Below, in pieces: positions 24,185 to 31,515 of a stretch of 34,309 bases of DNA. The notes under the pieces are model-generated. The model saw only the letters and a list, made by a program, of their open reading frames with translations. It had not been told where the DNA came from and made no database searches. The position numbers were made by a program, and so were the translations under genes. How positions within the stretch are numbered: position 1 is the stretch's first letter; each line of letters begins with the position of its first letter. The stretch is from a bacterium (lineage in GTDB: Bacteria; Omnitrophota; Gorgyraeia; Duberdicusellales; 4484-171): NCBI GenBank assembly GCA_021796115.1, contig JAJYOP010000019.1, forward strand, positions 1-34,309. Direction: 5' to 3'.

Positions 24185-24200
24185 AAAAGAGAAATCGGCT

Positions 24201-24226
24201 GTTGCTAAATTCTATAATTTTGCAAC
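24201..24226 (+). promoter_or_regulatory. 26-bp dyad overlapping a TATAAT box
   Basis: GTTGCTAAATTCT is nearly the reverse complement of ATAATTTTGCAAC (11 of 13 positions). TATAAT at 24213-24218 lies at its centre, 13 nt before the ATG at 24232. It may be an operator or a folded transcript start. A separate AGCCGAT/ATCGGCT hairpin (24176-24200) closes the preceding gene. Confidence 0.45.
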
Positions 24227-24231
24227 AATAA

Positions 24232-25083
24232 ATGAATAAGAAGAAAATACTCATGCAATCAGTCCTCGCACGTTCCAAAAATACGTTCATTTGCGAAAGG
24301 TTCGAGATACCATACCGGGTATTCGGCAAAGGCAAAGACGTTATCTGCCTGAATGGCGCGCAGCAATCGATGGCAATGTGGCTTTCTTTCGTAAAAAGAT
24401 TCGCTGGCCGTTTCAGGATTACTTTATTCGACTTTCCTCACCAGGGTAAAGCTAAAATTAATTACGGGTCATCCAGTGTTTCTCTTACCGAGCAGACAAG
24501 GATTCTGCACGCCGTAATTAAAGAAGCAGATATAAAATTTGCAGATATTTGCACGGCTTCTTGGGGAGGGGTGGTTGCACTTTCTTTCGCGATTTCTTTT
24601 CCGCGTTACATAAAAAGGCTTTTGTTGGCAAGTATCGGAATGAAGCCGAATACTTGTATGAAAGACGTAATTCTTAAAGGTGTGGCGATGAATAAATACA
24701 ACCGGCAGGCAATGGCAGATTTGTTGATAAATAGTTTCGGAGATAATTTACCGCAGGCACTCAAGAATCAGATTATTGCACAATTTCAGTCAATGTCTGA
24801 AGAAAGAATCCACGCATTCAGCGAACATGGCATGTCGGTAATATTTAATGAATCTTTAGACGGAGTGGTTCCGCTTTCAAAAGTAGCTAAAGAAACAATA
24901 CTTTTTTACGGCGAAAACGACAAAATTATCGATTATAAAGATGTCAGAAGCATGGCGAAGCAGATTCCGAATTGTATTATAAAAGTTATCCCTAAAGTAG
25001 GGCACTTCTTGCACCTGGAAGATGAAAAAGTTTTCGATACCTACGAAGAAATTCTCTTTCATGAAAATGTTCCCTTGCTCTAA
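24232..25083 (+). CDS. Alpha/beta hydrolase with RhlA-like SWGG nucleophile elbow
   Basis: A 283-residue cytoplasmic alpha/beta-hydrolase-fold protein. Putative catalytic triad: S110 in CTASWGGVVALSFA, an acidic residue in GENDKIIDYKD (D231 or D235) and H259 in VGHFLHLED. The elbow reads T-A-S-W-G, so the first glycine of GxSxG is replaced; the same SWGG pattern is familiar from RhlA, which makes 3-(3-hydroxyalkanoyloxy)alkanoates. The order of segments (FDFPHQGKAK after strand 4, late GHFLHLE) also resembles RhlA, but at low identity. An esterase or acyltransferase of unknown substrate is the safe reading. It lies 47 nt after the 5'-nucleotidase gene with its own -10 box, and about 315 nt before msrB. 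Confidence 0.75.
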   Translation: MNKKKILMQSVLARSKNTFICERFEIPYRVFGKGKDVICLNGAQQSMAMWLSFVKRFAGRFRITLFDFPHQGKAKINYGSSSVSLTEQTRILHAVIKEADIKFADICTASWGGVVALSFAISFPRYIKRLLLASIGMKPNTCMKDVILKGVAMNKYNRQAMADLLINSFGDNLPQALKNQIIAQFQSMSEERIHAFSEHGMSVIFNESLDGVVPLSKVAKETILFYGENDKIIDYKDVRSMAKQIPNCIIKVIPKVGHFLHLEDEKVFDTYEEILFHENVPLL

Positions 25084-25234
25084 CCACTTTAGCGCTGATT
25101 AACCTTGAAGTGTCGTAATGTGTAAAATAGTCAACAAAAAGAAGAAACCAGCCGTTCACAAAATATCCCTTAGGCATAAAATCTATTTCGATTGAAAAAG
25201 AACGCAGCCTGAAAAACGTTTTTATAATATTTGT

Positions 25235-25373
25235 TTTAATCCCCTCCGCAGCCCCACCGGGGGCGTCCTGCGGGACAGAAATCCCCGTGGCTTTAGCCTG
25301 GGGATGAATCCAGCCTTTCGAGAAGGGCTAGGTGAACGCGTCCAGTAATGTTTCTGCGTCGGGGAGGCTTCAC
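25235..25373 (+). repeat. Structured dispersed element, copy 2 (IS200/IS605-end-like)
   Basis: Starts TTTTAATCCCCTCCGCA as in copy 1. It contains GCCCC-ACC-GGGGGC and GTCC-TGC-GGGAC hairpins, then CCCCGTGGCTTTAGCCTGGG (IS605-type CTTTAG loop), AGCCTTTCGAGAAGGGCT, TGAACGCGTCCAGTAAT and TGCGTCGGGG, ending AGGCTTCACTC just before the msrB leader. It fills the gap upstream of msrB. 25084-25234 holds nothing I can identify. Confidence 0.75.
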
Positions 25374-25396
25374 TCTTTTTCGCAAATGGAGCTCTG

Positions 25397-25888
25397 ATGG
25401 CGAAAGAAAAAAATAATGGGAAAATTACCCTGTTTTCTGCGACAACAGGAAAATTAATTGAAATGGATAAGGTTTATCATACCAATGAGGAGTGGAAAAA
25501 ATTGCTTGCGCCGGAAGTCTATAAGGTAACCCGGCTTAAAGGCACAGAAATACCTTTTACCGGCCAGTGCCCTTTACCAAAAAAAGGCAAGGAAGGGATT
25601 TATCGCTGTGTTGATTGTGGTAACGATTTTTTCGCTTACAGCAGAAAGTTTGAGTCTGGCAGCGGCTGGCCTTCTTTTTTTGAACCGGTATCCCAACGCA
25701 ACATAAAAATAAAAGAAGATAAAAGTTTTGGCATGACACGGCTTGAGGTTTTATGCGCGCGTTGCGATGCGCACCTTGGCCATGTATTCGATGAAGGACC
25801 TCCGCCTACCGGAAAGCGCTATTGTATAAATGCCGCGGCGTTAAAATTCTATGAGACATCAAACATATTTTTTGACAAAGAAAAATAA
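25397..25888 (+). CDS. msrB: Peptide-methionine (R)-S-oxide reductase
   Basis: Repairs oxidised methionine by reducing the R sulfoxide, using thioredoxin. The 163-residue protein has the complete MsrB fold: WKKLLAPEVYKVTRLKGTE (33-51), the zinc site C71, C74, C120 and C123 (CVDCG and CARC), FESGSGWPSF (85-94), HLGHVFDEGP (126-135) and the catalytic cysteine C143 in GKRYCINAAALKF. No signal peptide, so it is cytoplasmic. GGAG lies 9-12 nt before the ATG. It stands between a structured repeat and a ferritin-like gene; together these suggest an oxidative-stress pair, although a hairpin repeat separates them. Confidence 0.95.
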   Translation: MAKEKNNGKITLFSATTGKLIEMDKVYHTNEEWKKLLAPEVYKVTRLKGTEIPFTGQCPLPKKGKEGIYRCVDCGNDFFAYSRKFESGSGWPSFFEPVSQRNIKIKEDKSFGMTRLEVLCARCDAHLGHVFDEGPPPTGKRYCINAAALKFYETSNIFFDKEK

Positions 25889-25907
25889 TTTATAAATATA
25901 TAGATTT

Positions 25908-25971
25908 AGGTTACGAAAGTTACGAAGGTTACATTTTAGTCACGAGGTTTTAAATGTAACTTTCGTAACCT
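25908..25971. repeat. Inverted repeat built from GGTTACGAA words
   Basis: Left arm AGGTTACGAAAGTTACGAAG then GTTACATTTTA (25908-25938). Right arm TAAATGTAACTTTCGTAACC then T (25951-25971). A related word stands alone at 13599-13613. The repeat fills most of the gap between msrB and the ferritin-like gene. Confidence 0.8.
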
Positions 25972-25991
25972 ACAACCAAAGGAGGTTTGCT

Positions 25992-26435
25992 ATGGCTAAT
26001 GTTAAAAAGGAACTTGTGGATATGGTAAATCATGCGCTTGAGCTTGAGCATGCGGCAAGAATCCAGTACCTTGCGCACGCCGAGCTCATTAAGGGTATTA
26101 ATGCGGAAAAAGTAATTGAACGCATTAAAGAAATTGCTTCCGACGAAGAAAAGCACGAAGGGATATTCCGTAACCTGCTCGGTAACTATCTTTCCGCAGA
26201 GGCGGTGATGTCTCTTGCTCCGACGCACAAAGCAAAAGAAACCAAAAAAATCCTTGAAGTTAACCTCAAGGCAGAGAAGGAGGCAATCGATTTTTATAAA
26301 GAGATTTATAAAAAGATCGTAGAGAATAAAGATAGCTTTCCCTATGAATTTGAAACGCTTGAGCACGAGGTCCGTCACGTAATTATCGACGAGCAAGAAC
26401 ACGTAGCTGAGCTTTCGGTACTGCTTGGTATATAA
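25992..26435 (+). CDS. Ferritin-like (rubrerythrin/DUF2202-type) diiron protein
   Basis: A 147-residue four-helix bundle with ferritin-like metal ligands. Helix 1 has LELEHAARIQYLAHAEL, helix 2 has IASDEEKHEGIFRNLLG (E-x-x-H), helix 3 has LKAEKEAIDFYKEIYKKI and helix 4 has IIDEQEHVAELSVLLG (E-x-x-H). This places it in the ferritin/rubrerythrin superfamily; there is no rubredoxin tail. Probable role in iron handling or peroxide removal in the cytoplasm, consistent with the MsrB neighbour. A perfect AAAGGAGG precedes the ATG by 6-7 nt. A strong terminator follows the gene at 26463-26505. Confidence 0.85.
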   Translation: MANVKKELVDMVNHALELEHAARIQYLAHAELIKGINAEKVIERIKEIASDEEKHEGIFRNLLGNYLSAEAVMSLAPTHKAKETKKILEVNLKAEKEAIDFYKEIYKKIVENKDSFPYEFETLEHEVRHVIIDEQEHVAELSVLLGI

Positions 26436-26462
26436 ACAATATAACTTGCAGCAATTGTTTCT

Positions 26463-26505
26463 ATCCCCTTGCCGCGAACTTAACCCCTCCGGCAAGGGGA
26501 TTTTT
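26463..26505 (+). terminator. Rho-independent terminator after the ferritin-like gene
   Basis: ATCCCCTTGCC (26463-26473) pairs perfectly with GGCAAGGGGAT (26491-26501) across a 17-nt loop, followed by a run of T (TTTTTATT). Confidence 0.9.
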
Positions 26506-26517
26506 ATTAGTGAAGCC

Positions 26518-26546
26518 TTGACAACATGAAATATCTACTATATCAT
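26518..26546 (+). promoter_or_regulatory. Near-consensus promoter for the AbrB-MacAB-TolC operon
   Basis: TTGACA at 26518-26523, 17-nt spacer, TATCAT at 26541-26546. The leader (about 75 nt) holds a direct repeat, ATTCATACG then TTTCATACTG, which could be a binding site for the AbrB-like regulator. Confidence 0.75.
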
Positions 26547-26625
26547 ATTATTCATACGTTTCATACTGAGCAGAGGAGTAGATACCATAATGCAGAAACA
26601 AAATAAATAATAGGAGGGGTAAAGT

Positions 26626-26865
26626 ATGAGTAAATTTGCTGGTCCGAAGCTGTTTGGGGCGGTTACTGTAGGGGAGCGGGGGCAGATTGTAATCCCTGCA
26701 GAAGTAAGAAAAATATATAGCATAAAATCCGGAGACAAGCTCATAGTTTTTTCCAAAAAGGCAGCTCCGATTTGTCTTGTCCCGGCAGAACAATTCAATG
26801 ATTTTCTTACACATATGAGCGAAATGCTTGCAAAAATAAAAAAGGATAATCCTGATATTAAATAA
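26626..26865 (+). CDS. AbrB/MazE/SpoVT-family DNA-binding regulator
   Basis: A 79-residue transition-state-type regulator with a swapped-hairpin AbrB domain: FGAVTVGERGQIVIPAEVRK then IYSIKSGDKLIVF (residues ~7-43). It has no partner toxin gene, so an antitoxin role is unlikely. It is the first gene of an operon with TolC, adaptor and ABC exporter genes, so it is probably their local regulator. GGAGGGG lies about 8 nt before the ATG. The downstream gene starts 1 nt after the stop, so regulator and exporter levels are coupled. Confidence 0.88.
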   Translation: MSKFAGPKLFGAVTVGERGQIVIPAEVRKIYSIKSGDKLIVFSKKAAPICLVPAEQFNDFLTHMSEMLAKIKKDNPDIK

Positions 26866-26866
26866 A

Positions 26867-28240
26867 ATGGAAATACTGTTAAGACGTAATAGAAATACGA
26901 TAGAAACACGGTTGGAATACGTTGGAAATCCAGCTGAAACGCAATTATATTTCTATGTATTTCTATGTATTTCTGTTCTATTTCTATCCAGTATATTTTT
27001 GTTTTGTTCTTCCGTTCATGCCGAAGAAACTCTCAGCTGGCAGGATTGTGTGAGAGAAGCTTCGAAAAATCATCCTGATTTAATTTCCGCGGAAGAAGTC
27101 ATCAAAGAAAACATGGCCCAGAAGAAAATCACCGCAAGCACACTTTACCCCCAGGTTTCAGGCACCTTGAATGCTTCTACCGGAAGAAGCGACCACGGCA
27201 CAAGTAATACAGTCGGCGATACATATAGCTATGGAGGCAATGCCAGTCAATTAATCTTTGACGGAGGTAAAACCATAAACAATGTCCGGGCGGCCGAAGA
27301 AAATATAAAAGCCGCCGGAGAAGCCTACAGGTTTACTTCAACCGATGTCCGACTGCGCTTACGCACAGCATTTATTAATTTATTAAAGGCACAGCAGTCA
27401 GTGCTTATCTCGGAAGAAATTTTGAAAATACGAATTCAAAATTTAGGCTTAATTATGTTACGCTATAAATCAGGTTTAGAGCATAAAGGAGCGCTGCTTA
27501 CCGCAGAAGCAAATGTAGCAGAGGCAAAACTTGGCATCGCCTCATCAAAAAGAGATGTAATAGTTGCACAAAGACAGCTGGCTAAGGAAATGGGTAAAAT
27601 TGAAACAACTTCTATTACGGTAACAGCCCCTTTTGAGGTCGCAGAGTCTGAAGGAGAAAAGCCTGACTTTGGCGTTTTGGCCAAAAACAACCCCTCCCTT
27701 AAACAATTAATTGCCCAGGCAAATAGCGCAGAATTTTCTGTCAAATCAGCTTATGCTCAATTTTGGCCGACGCTTTCAGGCACAGCAAACGCCGGCAAAA
27801 ACGATGCGCACTGGCCGCCAAAAAACGACCAATGGGATTTGGGCCTTAGTCTTTCGTTTCCGATATTTGAAGGAGGATTAAGAACGGCAGAGGTAGCGCG
27901 GGCAAAAGCAACGCTGGCACAATTAACGGCCGAAGAGACGAGCACAAGAGACAGCATTATTTATACGTTAGAGCAGACCTGGGCTTTACTAAAAGATGCC
28001 ATTGATAATGTCGTAGTGCAGCGCGATTTGCTTGTTGCGACAGAAGAGCGTTCAAAAATTGCCCAGGCGCAATATTCAATCGGTTTTATTTCATTTGATA
28101 ACTGGACAATAATCGAAGATAATTTAGTAAGTGCCAAGCGTTCCCTGTTAAGCGCCCAGGCTGATGCGCTTCTTGCCGAAGCGAATTGGGTTAAGGCGAA
28201 AGGAGAAACATTAGAATATGAATCCAGCCCTTCTTATTAG
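26867..28240 (+). CDS. TolC-family outer membrane protein (MacAB partner)
   Basis: A 457-residue outer-membrane efflux channel. The signal peptide (about residues 28-52, FYVFLCISVLFLSSIFLF and then SSVHA) is encoded largely by the right arm of a TAGAAATAC-word inverted repeat, and the preceding 27 residues by the left arm. The mature part begins EETLSWQDCVREASKNHPDL, typical for TolC-like proteins, with the two OEP repeats visible at VRLRLRTAFINLLKAQQSVL and RDSIIYTLEQTWALLKDAI. The stop codon lies in the left arm of another dispersed repeat (28218-28350), giving the terminal residues ESSPSY. No ribosome binding site other than coupling with the upstream gene. It is the third component for the adaptor and ABC genes that follow. 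Confidence 0.85.
   Translation: MEILLRRNRNTIETRLEYVGNPAETQLYFYVFLCISVLFLSSIFLFCSSVHAEETLSWQDCVREASKNHPDLISAEEVIKENMAQKKITASTLYPQVSGTLNASTGRSDHGTSNTVGDTYSYGGNASQLIFDGGKTINNVRAAEENIKAAGEAYRFTSTDVRLRLRTAFINLLKAQQSVLISEEILKIRIQNLGLIMLRYKSGLEHKGALLTAEANVAEAKLGIASSKRDVIVAQRQLAKEMGKIETTSITVTAPFEVAESEGEKPDFGVLAKNNPSLKQLIAQANSAEFSVKSAYAQFWPTLSGTANAGKNDAHWPPKNDQWDLGLSLSFPIFEGGLRTAEVARAKATLAQLTAEETSTRDSIIYTLEQTWALLKDAIDNVVVQRDLLVATEERSKIAQAQYSIGFISFDNWTIIEDNLVSAKRSLLSAQADALLAEANWVKAKGETLEYESSPSY
26870..26998. repeat. Inverted repeat built from TAGAAATAC words inside a coding start
   Basis: Left arm GGAAATACTG then TAGAAATACGATAGAAAC (26870-26920). Right arm TATTTCTATGTATTTCTATG then TTCTATTTCTATCCAG (26947-26998). 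It lies wholly within the first ~44 codons of the TolC-like gene. Confidence 0.75.
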
Positions 28241-28350
28241 GAAAGGTTGGAATAAAAAACAAAATATGTATATCTGCAAAAACATGGAAAGTTGGGGTAA
28301 GAAAATAGTTTGTTAGAAAATTGTTTTAAAAAAGGAAGGGCTGGATGAAT
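28218..28350 (+). repeat. ~110-130-bp dispersed repeat, copy 2, supplying RBS and start codon
   Basis: Left arm ATCCAGCCCTTC (28222-28233) pairs with AAGGGCTGGAT (28337-28347). The interior matches the 4005-4110 copy (CAAAATATGT, ATCTG, AGTTTGTTAG). The right arm AAAGGAAGGGCTGGATG contains both the Shine-Dalgarno and the ATG of the adaptor gene. The arms also match a hairpin inside the structured elements at 17335, 25235 and 31381. Confidence 0.75.
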
Positions 28351-29313
28351 AAAAACAAAATTATCTTGATTCTATTGATTGTTGTTATCGCCGGCGGAAT
28401 TGTTTTCTTTAAATTTAATCACAAGAAAACGGCAAACGAAATAACTAGGGAGATAAATCCTGTTTTAGGTTCTATCCAGAATATTATTTCAACTACCGCA
28501 ACGGTTTTGCCCAAAAACCGGCTTGAGGTAAAACCCCCGGTTGGCGGCCGCATTGACAGTATCCTGGTTAAAGAAGGCGACAAGGTAAAAGTAGGCCAAA
28601 TTCTTGCCTGGATGAGCTCAACCGAAAGAGCGGCGCTCTTAGATGCCGCGCGCGGCCAGGGTCCGGATGAGCTAAAATATTGGCAGGAAGCTTATAAGCC
28701 TATACCTTTGCTTTCGCCGATAGACGGTGAGGTAATTGTCGCTACAACTCAACCCGGGCAAACCGTAACCACTACCGATGCAGTCGTTGTATTATCTGAT
28801 CACTTAATTGTCAGGGCTCAAGTTGATGAAACCGACATTGGCGGCATTAAGCTTGGGCAAAAAGCTCTGGTTACTCTTGATGCCTATCCGGATAAAAAAA
28901 TAAAAGCCAGCGTTGAGCATATTTATTATGAATCGCAGACAGTTAACAATGTTACGATTTATCAGGTAGACCTTCTGCCGGAAGAAGTTCCGGAATTTTT
29001 CCGTTCCGGCATGAATGCCACCGTAGAGTTTATCGTAAAAAGTAAAGATAATATTTTACTCCTGCCTCTTGAAGCAGTGCACAAGAGCAAAGATGAAAGT
29101 TTTGTTTATGTCGTAAATTCAGCAGGCGAACAAGTCAAGAGAGTTGTCACTACAGGCATGGCTGATGATAAAAACATAGAAATTGTTTCCGGCATCGGGC
29201 AAAATGACAAGGTTATTGTTAAGAGTAAAAAGTTTGTTATCCCCGCGGGCAACACGACCTCAAATCCATTCTTGCCTTTTGGAAGGAAGAGAAGTACCGC
29301 CACTAAAAAATAA
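28345..29313 (+). CDS. macA: MacA-like periplasmic adaptor with a shortened hairpin
   Basis: Membrane-fusion protein for the ABC exporter encoded next; 322 residues. It has an N-terminal anchor (IILILLIVVIAGGIVFF, residues 6-22), first lipoyl half (LEVKPPVGGRIDSILVKEGD, 60-79), second lipoyl half (LLSPIDGEVIVATTQPGQTV, ~122-141), a beta-barrel and a membrane-proximal domain ending in a lysine- and arginine-rich tail. Between the two lipoyl halves there are only about 30 residues (92-121), against about 100 in classical MacA, so the coiled-coil hairpin that normally meets TolC is reduced to a stub. RBS and ATG come from the right end of a dispersed repeat. The ABC gene begins 2 nt after the stop. 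Confidence 0.85.
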   Translation: MNKNKIILILLIVVIAGGIVFFKFNHKKTANEITREINPVLGSIQNIISTTATVLPKNRLEVKPPVGGRIDSILVKEGDKVKVGQILAWMSSTERAALLDAARGQGPDELKYWQEAYKPIPLLSPIDGEVIVATTQPGQTVTTTDAVVVLSDHLIVRAQVDETDIGGIKLGQKALVTLDAYPDKKIKASVEHIYYESQTVNNVTIYQVDLLPEEVPEFFRSGMNATVEFIVKSKDNILLLPLEAVHKSKDESFVYVVNSAGEQVKRVVTTGMADDKNIEIVSGIGQNDKVIVKSKKFVIPAGNTTSNPFLPFGRKRSTATKK

Positions 29314-29314
29314 A

Positions 29315-31282
29315 ATGATAGAGCTTAAAAATATTTCTAAAACCTATCAAATGGGGGAAGCTAAAGTTGAGGCTCTCTCCGATGTTTCGTTAAAAGTTTC
29401 AAGCGGGGAGTTCCTTGCAATTATGGGGCCGTCAGGCTCGGGTAAATCCACGCTTATGCATATCCTCGGGCTTCTTGACCGGCCCGATTCCGGCGAATAT
29501 TATCTTGGAGAAAAAAAACTGAATAATTTTGCCGATAATGAATTAGCCGCAATACGCAACCGGTTGATAGGTTTTGTTTTTCAGCAGTTTCATCTTCTCC
29601 CCAGGATGACGGCGCTTGAGAATGCAGAGCTGCCTCTGATTTATGCCGGAAAACGGCATTTGAAAGAAAGAGCAAAACAAAGAATCGAAGAAGTCGGTCT
29701 TTCGGCAAGAATGAATCATCGGCCAAACGAATTATCCGGAGGCCAGCAACAGAGGGTGGCTATCGCCCGTTCGTTAGTAAATGAGCCGCTGATTATTTTT
29801 GCGGATGAACCTACCGGCAACCTTGATTCAAAAAGCAAAGAAGAAATAATTTCCATACTTAAAACTTTAAACGAAAAAGGTAAAACCATTATTATGGTTA
29901 CCCATGAAAACGAAATGGCGGTGCATGCCAAGCGCGTCATCCGCATGCTTGACGGAAAAATTGTTTCCGATACAAAACAGACTCCTACGCCAAAGCCGCA
30001 AGAGGAAGCCCAGGCAGATAAATTAATTGACGAAGTATTGTCTAAACATGAGAAAAAGGCAAGGGAGATCCAGTTTTTTGAATATCTCCTTCAGGCCGGC
30101 CAATCAATGTTATCGCACAAGATGCGCTCTTTCCTGTCTATTCTCGGAATACTAATCGGCGTAGCCGCGGTAATTGCCATGCTTGCCGTTGGAACCGGCG
30201 CAAAAGAGTCAATCGAAAAACAATTATCATCTTTAGGGTCGAATCTTATTTTGGTAATGCCGGGTTCATCCAGGATTCATGGCATAGCTGGCGGCGCAGG
30301 TACGGTTACGCGTTTTACTTTTCAAGATGTTGCCGCCATCGAAAAGCTTCCTGAAGTAAAAAGAGTCAGCCCTTCAGTTAGCGGAAGAGGGCAATTAGTT
30401 TATGGAAGCAATAACTGGAGTACACAAGTAGAGGGTGATGGAGTAAATTATGCTGAAATTCGCGCCGCAACCCCTATAGAGGGAAGGTTCTTCACTGAAG
30501 AAGAAGTAAAAAGAAGAGATAAGGTAGCTGTCCTTGGGATGACGGTAGTAAAGCAGCTTTTTGGCGATGCCAACCCCATTGGCGAAACGATAAAAATAAA
30601 TCTAATTAATTTCAAAGTTATTGGGATACTTCCGGTAAAAGGCGCAACCGGTTTTCGTGACCAGGATGACATAGCAATTATTCCGGTTACCACAGCAATG
30701 TACAGGGTTTTTGGAAAAGATTATCTTGATTCGATTTCTGTGGAAGCAACGAGCCCTGATGCAATAGCCAAAATCCAGGATGATATAAGCAATATCATTA
30801 TAAAACAACATCACCTGGTTACGAAGGATGAGCAAGATACATTTCAAATACGCAATATGGCAGATATTAAAAATACACTGGAGGCTACCACAAAAACAAT
30901 GTCGTTACTCTTGGGCGCTATCGCCGCGATATCGCTTTTGGTCGGCGGGATAGGAATTATGAATATCATGCTTGTGTCGGTTACGGAGCGCACGCGCGAA
31001 ATCGGTTTGCGCAAGGCAATCGGCGCAACCAATAAAGATATCATGACGCAATTTTTAATCGAATCAGTACTGATGGCGTTTCTTGGCGGTATCTCAGGGA
31101 TTCTTCTTGGCTCAAGCATCGCTTTACTGATTACTGTTTTTGCCGGATGGCCAGTCAGAGTTGAAACATCTTCAGTAATTCTTGCCACCACATTTTCTTT
31201 GGTCGTAGGCATAGTCTTCGGGCTTTGGCCGGCGCGCCAGGCCTCAAACCTCGACCCAATCGAAGCTTTAAGATACGAATAA
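29315..31282 (+). CDS. macB: MacB-type ABC exporter (fused ATPase and permease)
   Basis: Mechanotransmission ABC transporter that, with the adaptor and TolC, would expel antibiotics, lipids or peptides from the periplasm. 655 residues. ATPase domain (1-225): Walker A GPSGSGKST, Q-loop FQQFHLLPRM, signature LSGGQQQRVAIARS, Walker B LIIFADEPTG and the H-loop VTHE. A charged linker follows (KPQEEAQADKLIDEVLSK region), then the permease with TM1 after SHKMRSFLSILGILIGVAAV, a periplasmic domain of ~220 residues, and three C-terminal TMs with TERTREIGLRKAIGATNKDI. The start at 29315 matches the family N-terminus (MIELKNISKTY); the open frame from 29183 overlaps the adaptor gene and is rejected. Confidence 0.95.
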   Translation: MIELKNISKTYQMGEAKVEALSDVSLKVSSGEFLAIMGPSGSGKSTLMHILGLLDRPDSGEYYLGEKKLNNFADNELAAIRNRLIGFVFQQFHLLPRMTALENAELPLIYAGKRHLKERAKQRIEEVGLSARMNHRPNELSGGQQQRVAIARSLVNEPLIIFADEPTGNLDSKSKEEIISILKTLNEKGKTIIMVTHENEMAVHAKRVIRMLDGKIVSDTKQTPTPKPQEEAQADKLIDEVLSKHEKKAREIQFFEYLLQAGQSMLSHKMRSFLSILGILIGVAAVIAMLAVGTGAKESIEKQLSSLGSNLILVMPGSSRIHGIAGGAGTVTRFTFQDVAAIEKLPEVKRVSPSVSGRGQLVYGSNNWSTQVEGDGVNYAEIRAATPIEGRFFTEEEVKRRDKVAVLGMTVVKQLFGDANPIGETIKINLINFKVIGILPVKGATGFRDQDDIAIIPVTTAMYRVFGKDYLDSISVEATSPDAIAKIQDDISNIIIKQHHLVTKDEQDTFQIRNMADIKNTLEATTKTMSLLLGAIAAISLLVGGIGIMNIMLVSVTERTREIGLRKAIGATNKDIMTQFLIESVLMAFLGGISGILLGSSIALLITVFAGWPVRVETSSVILATTFSLVVGIVFGLWPARQASNLDPIEALRYE

Positions 31283-31380
31283 ATTACCCCGCCTCACGAT
31301 CTTCAGCGGGGCCAATCCCCTTCAGGGATAATTCGCCAACGCACTTTTGTGCGCCTACGGCTTCAAATACAAGGTATTAG

Positions 31381-31500
31381 GAAGGGCCATCCCTTCTGGG
31401 ATGGCCTGGGGATGAAGCCAGCCCTTTGAGAAGGGCTGGATGAATGCGTGCAATAATATTCTTGCGTCAGGGGGCTAAAAACCGGAGAGGCTTCACTCGT
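31381..31500 (+). repeat. Structured dispersed element, copy 3 (IS200/IS605-end-like)
   Basis: GGCCATCCC-TTCT-GGGATGGCC hairpin (about 31385-31405), TGGGGATGAAGCCAGCCC then TTTGAGAAGGGCTGGATGAA, TGCGTGCAATAATATT, TTGCGTCAGGGGGC and AAAAACCGGAGAGGCTTCAC, all matching copies 1 and 2. The CCCCTCCGCA start is missing; instead a CCCCGC/GCGGGG hairpin (31287-31311) lies upstream. 31312-31380 holds nothing else I recognise. Confidence 0.75.
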
Positions 31501-31515
31501 ATTATTCGGGAAGGC

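Noticed and set aside
26626-26865. AbrB-like protein as the antitoxin of a toxin-antitoxin pair
   Set aside because: No small toxin gene is next to it; both neighbours are an oxidative-stress gene behind a terminator and a TolC gene.
29183-29314. N-terminal extension of the MacB frame
   Set aside because: It overlaps the adaptor gene in another frame and adds 44 residues with no ABC similarity; ATG 29315 gives the canonical N-terminus.
17335-31500. CRISPR array from the three similar intergenic elements
   Set aside because: Copies are single, about 6-8 kb apart, imperfect and hairpin-rich with no spacer pattern or cas genes.
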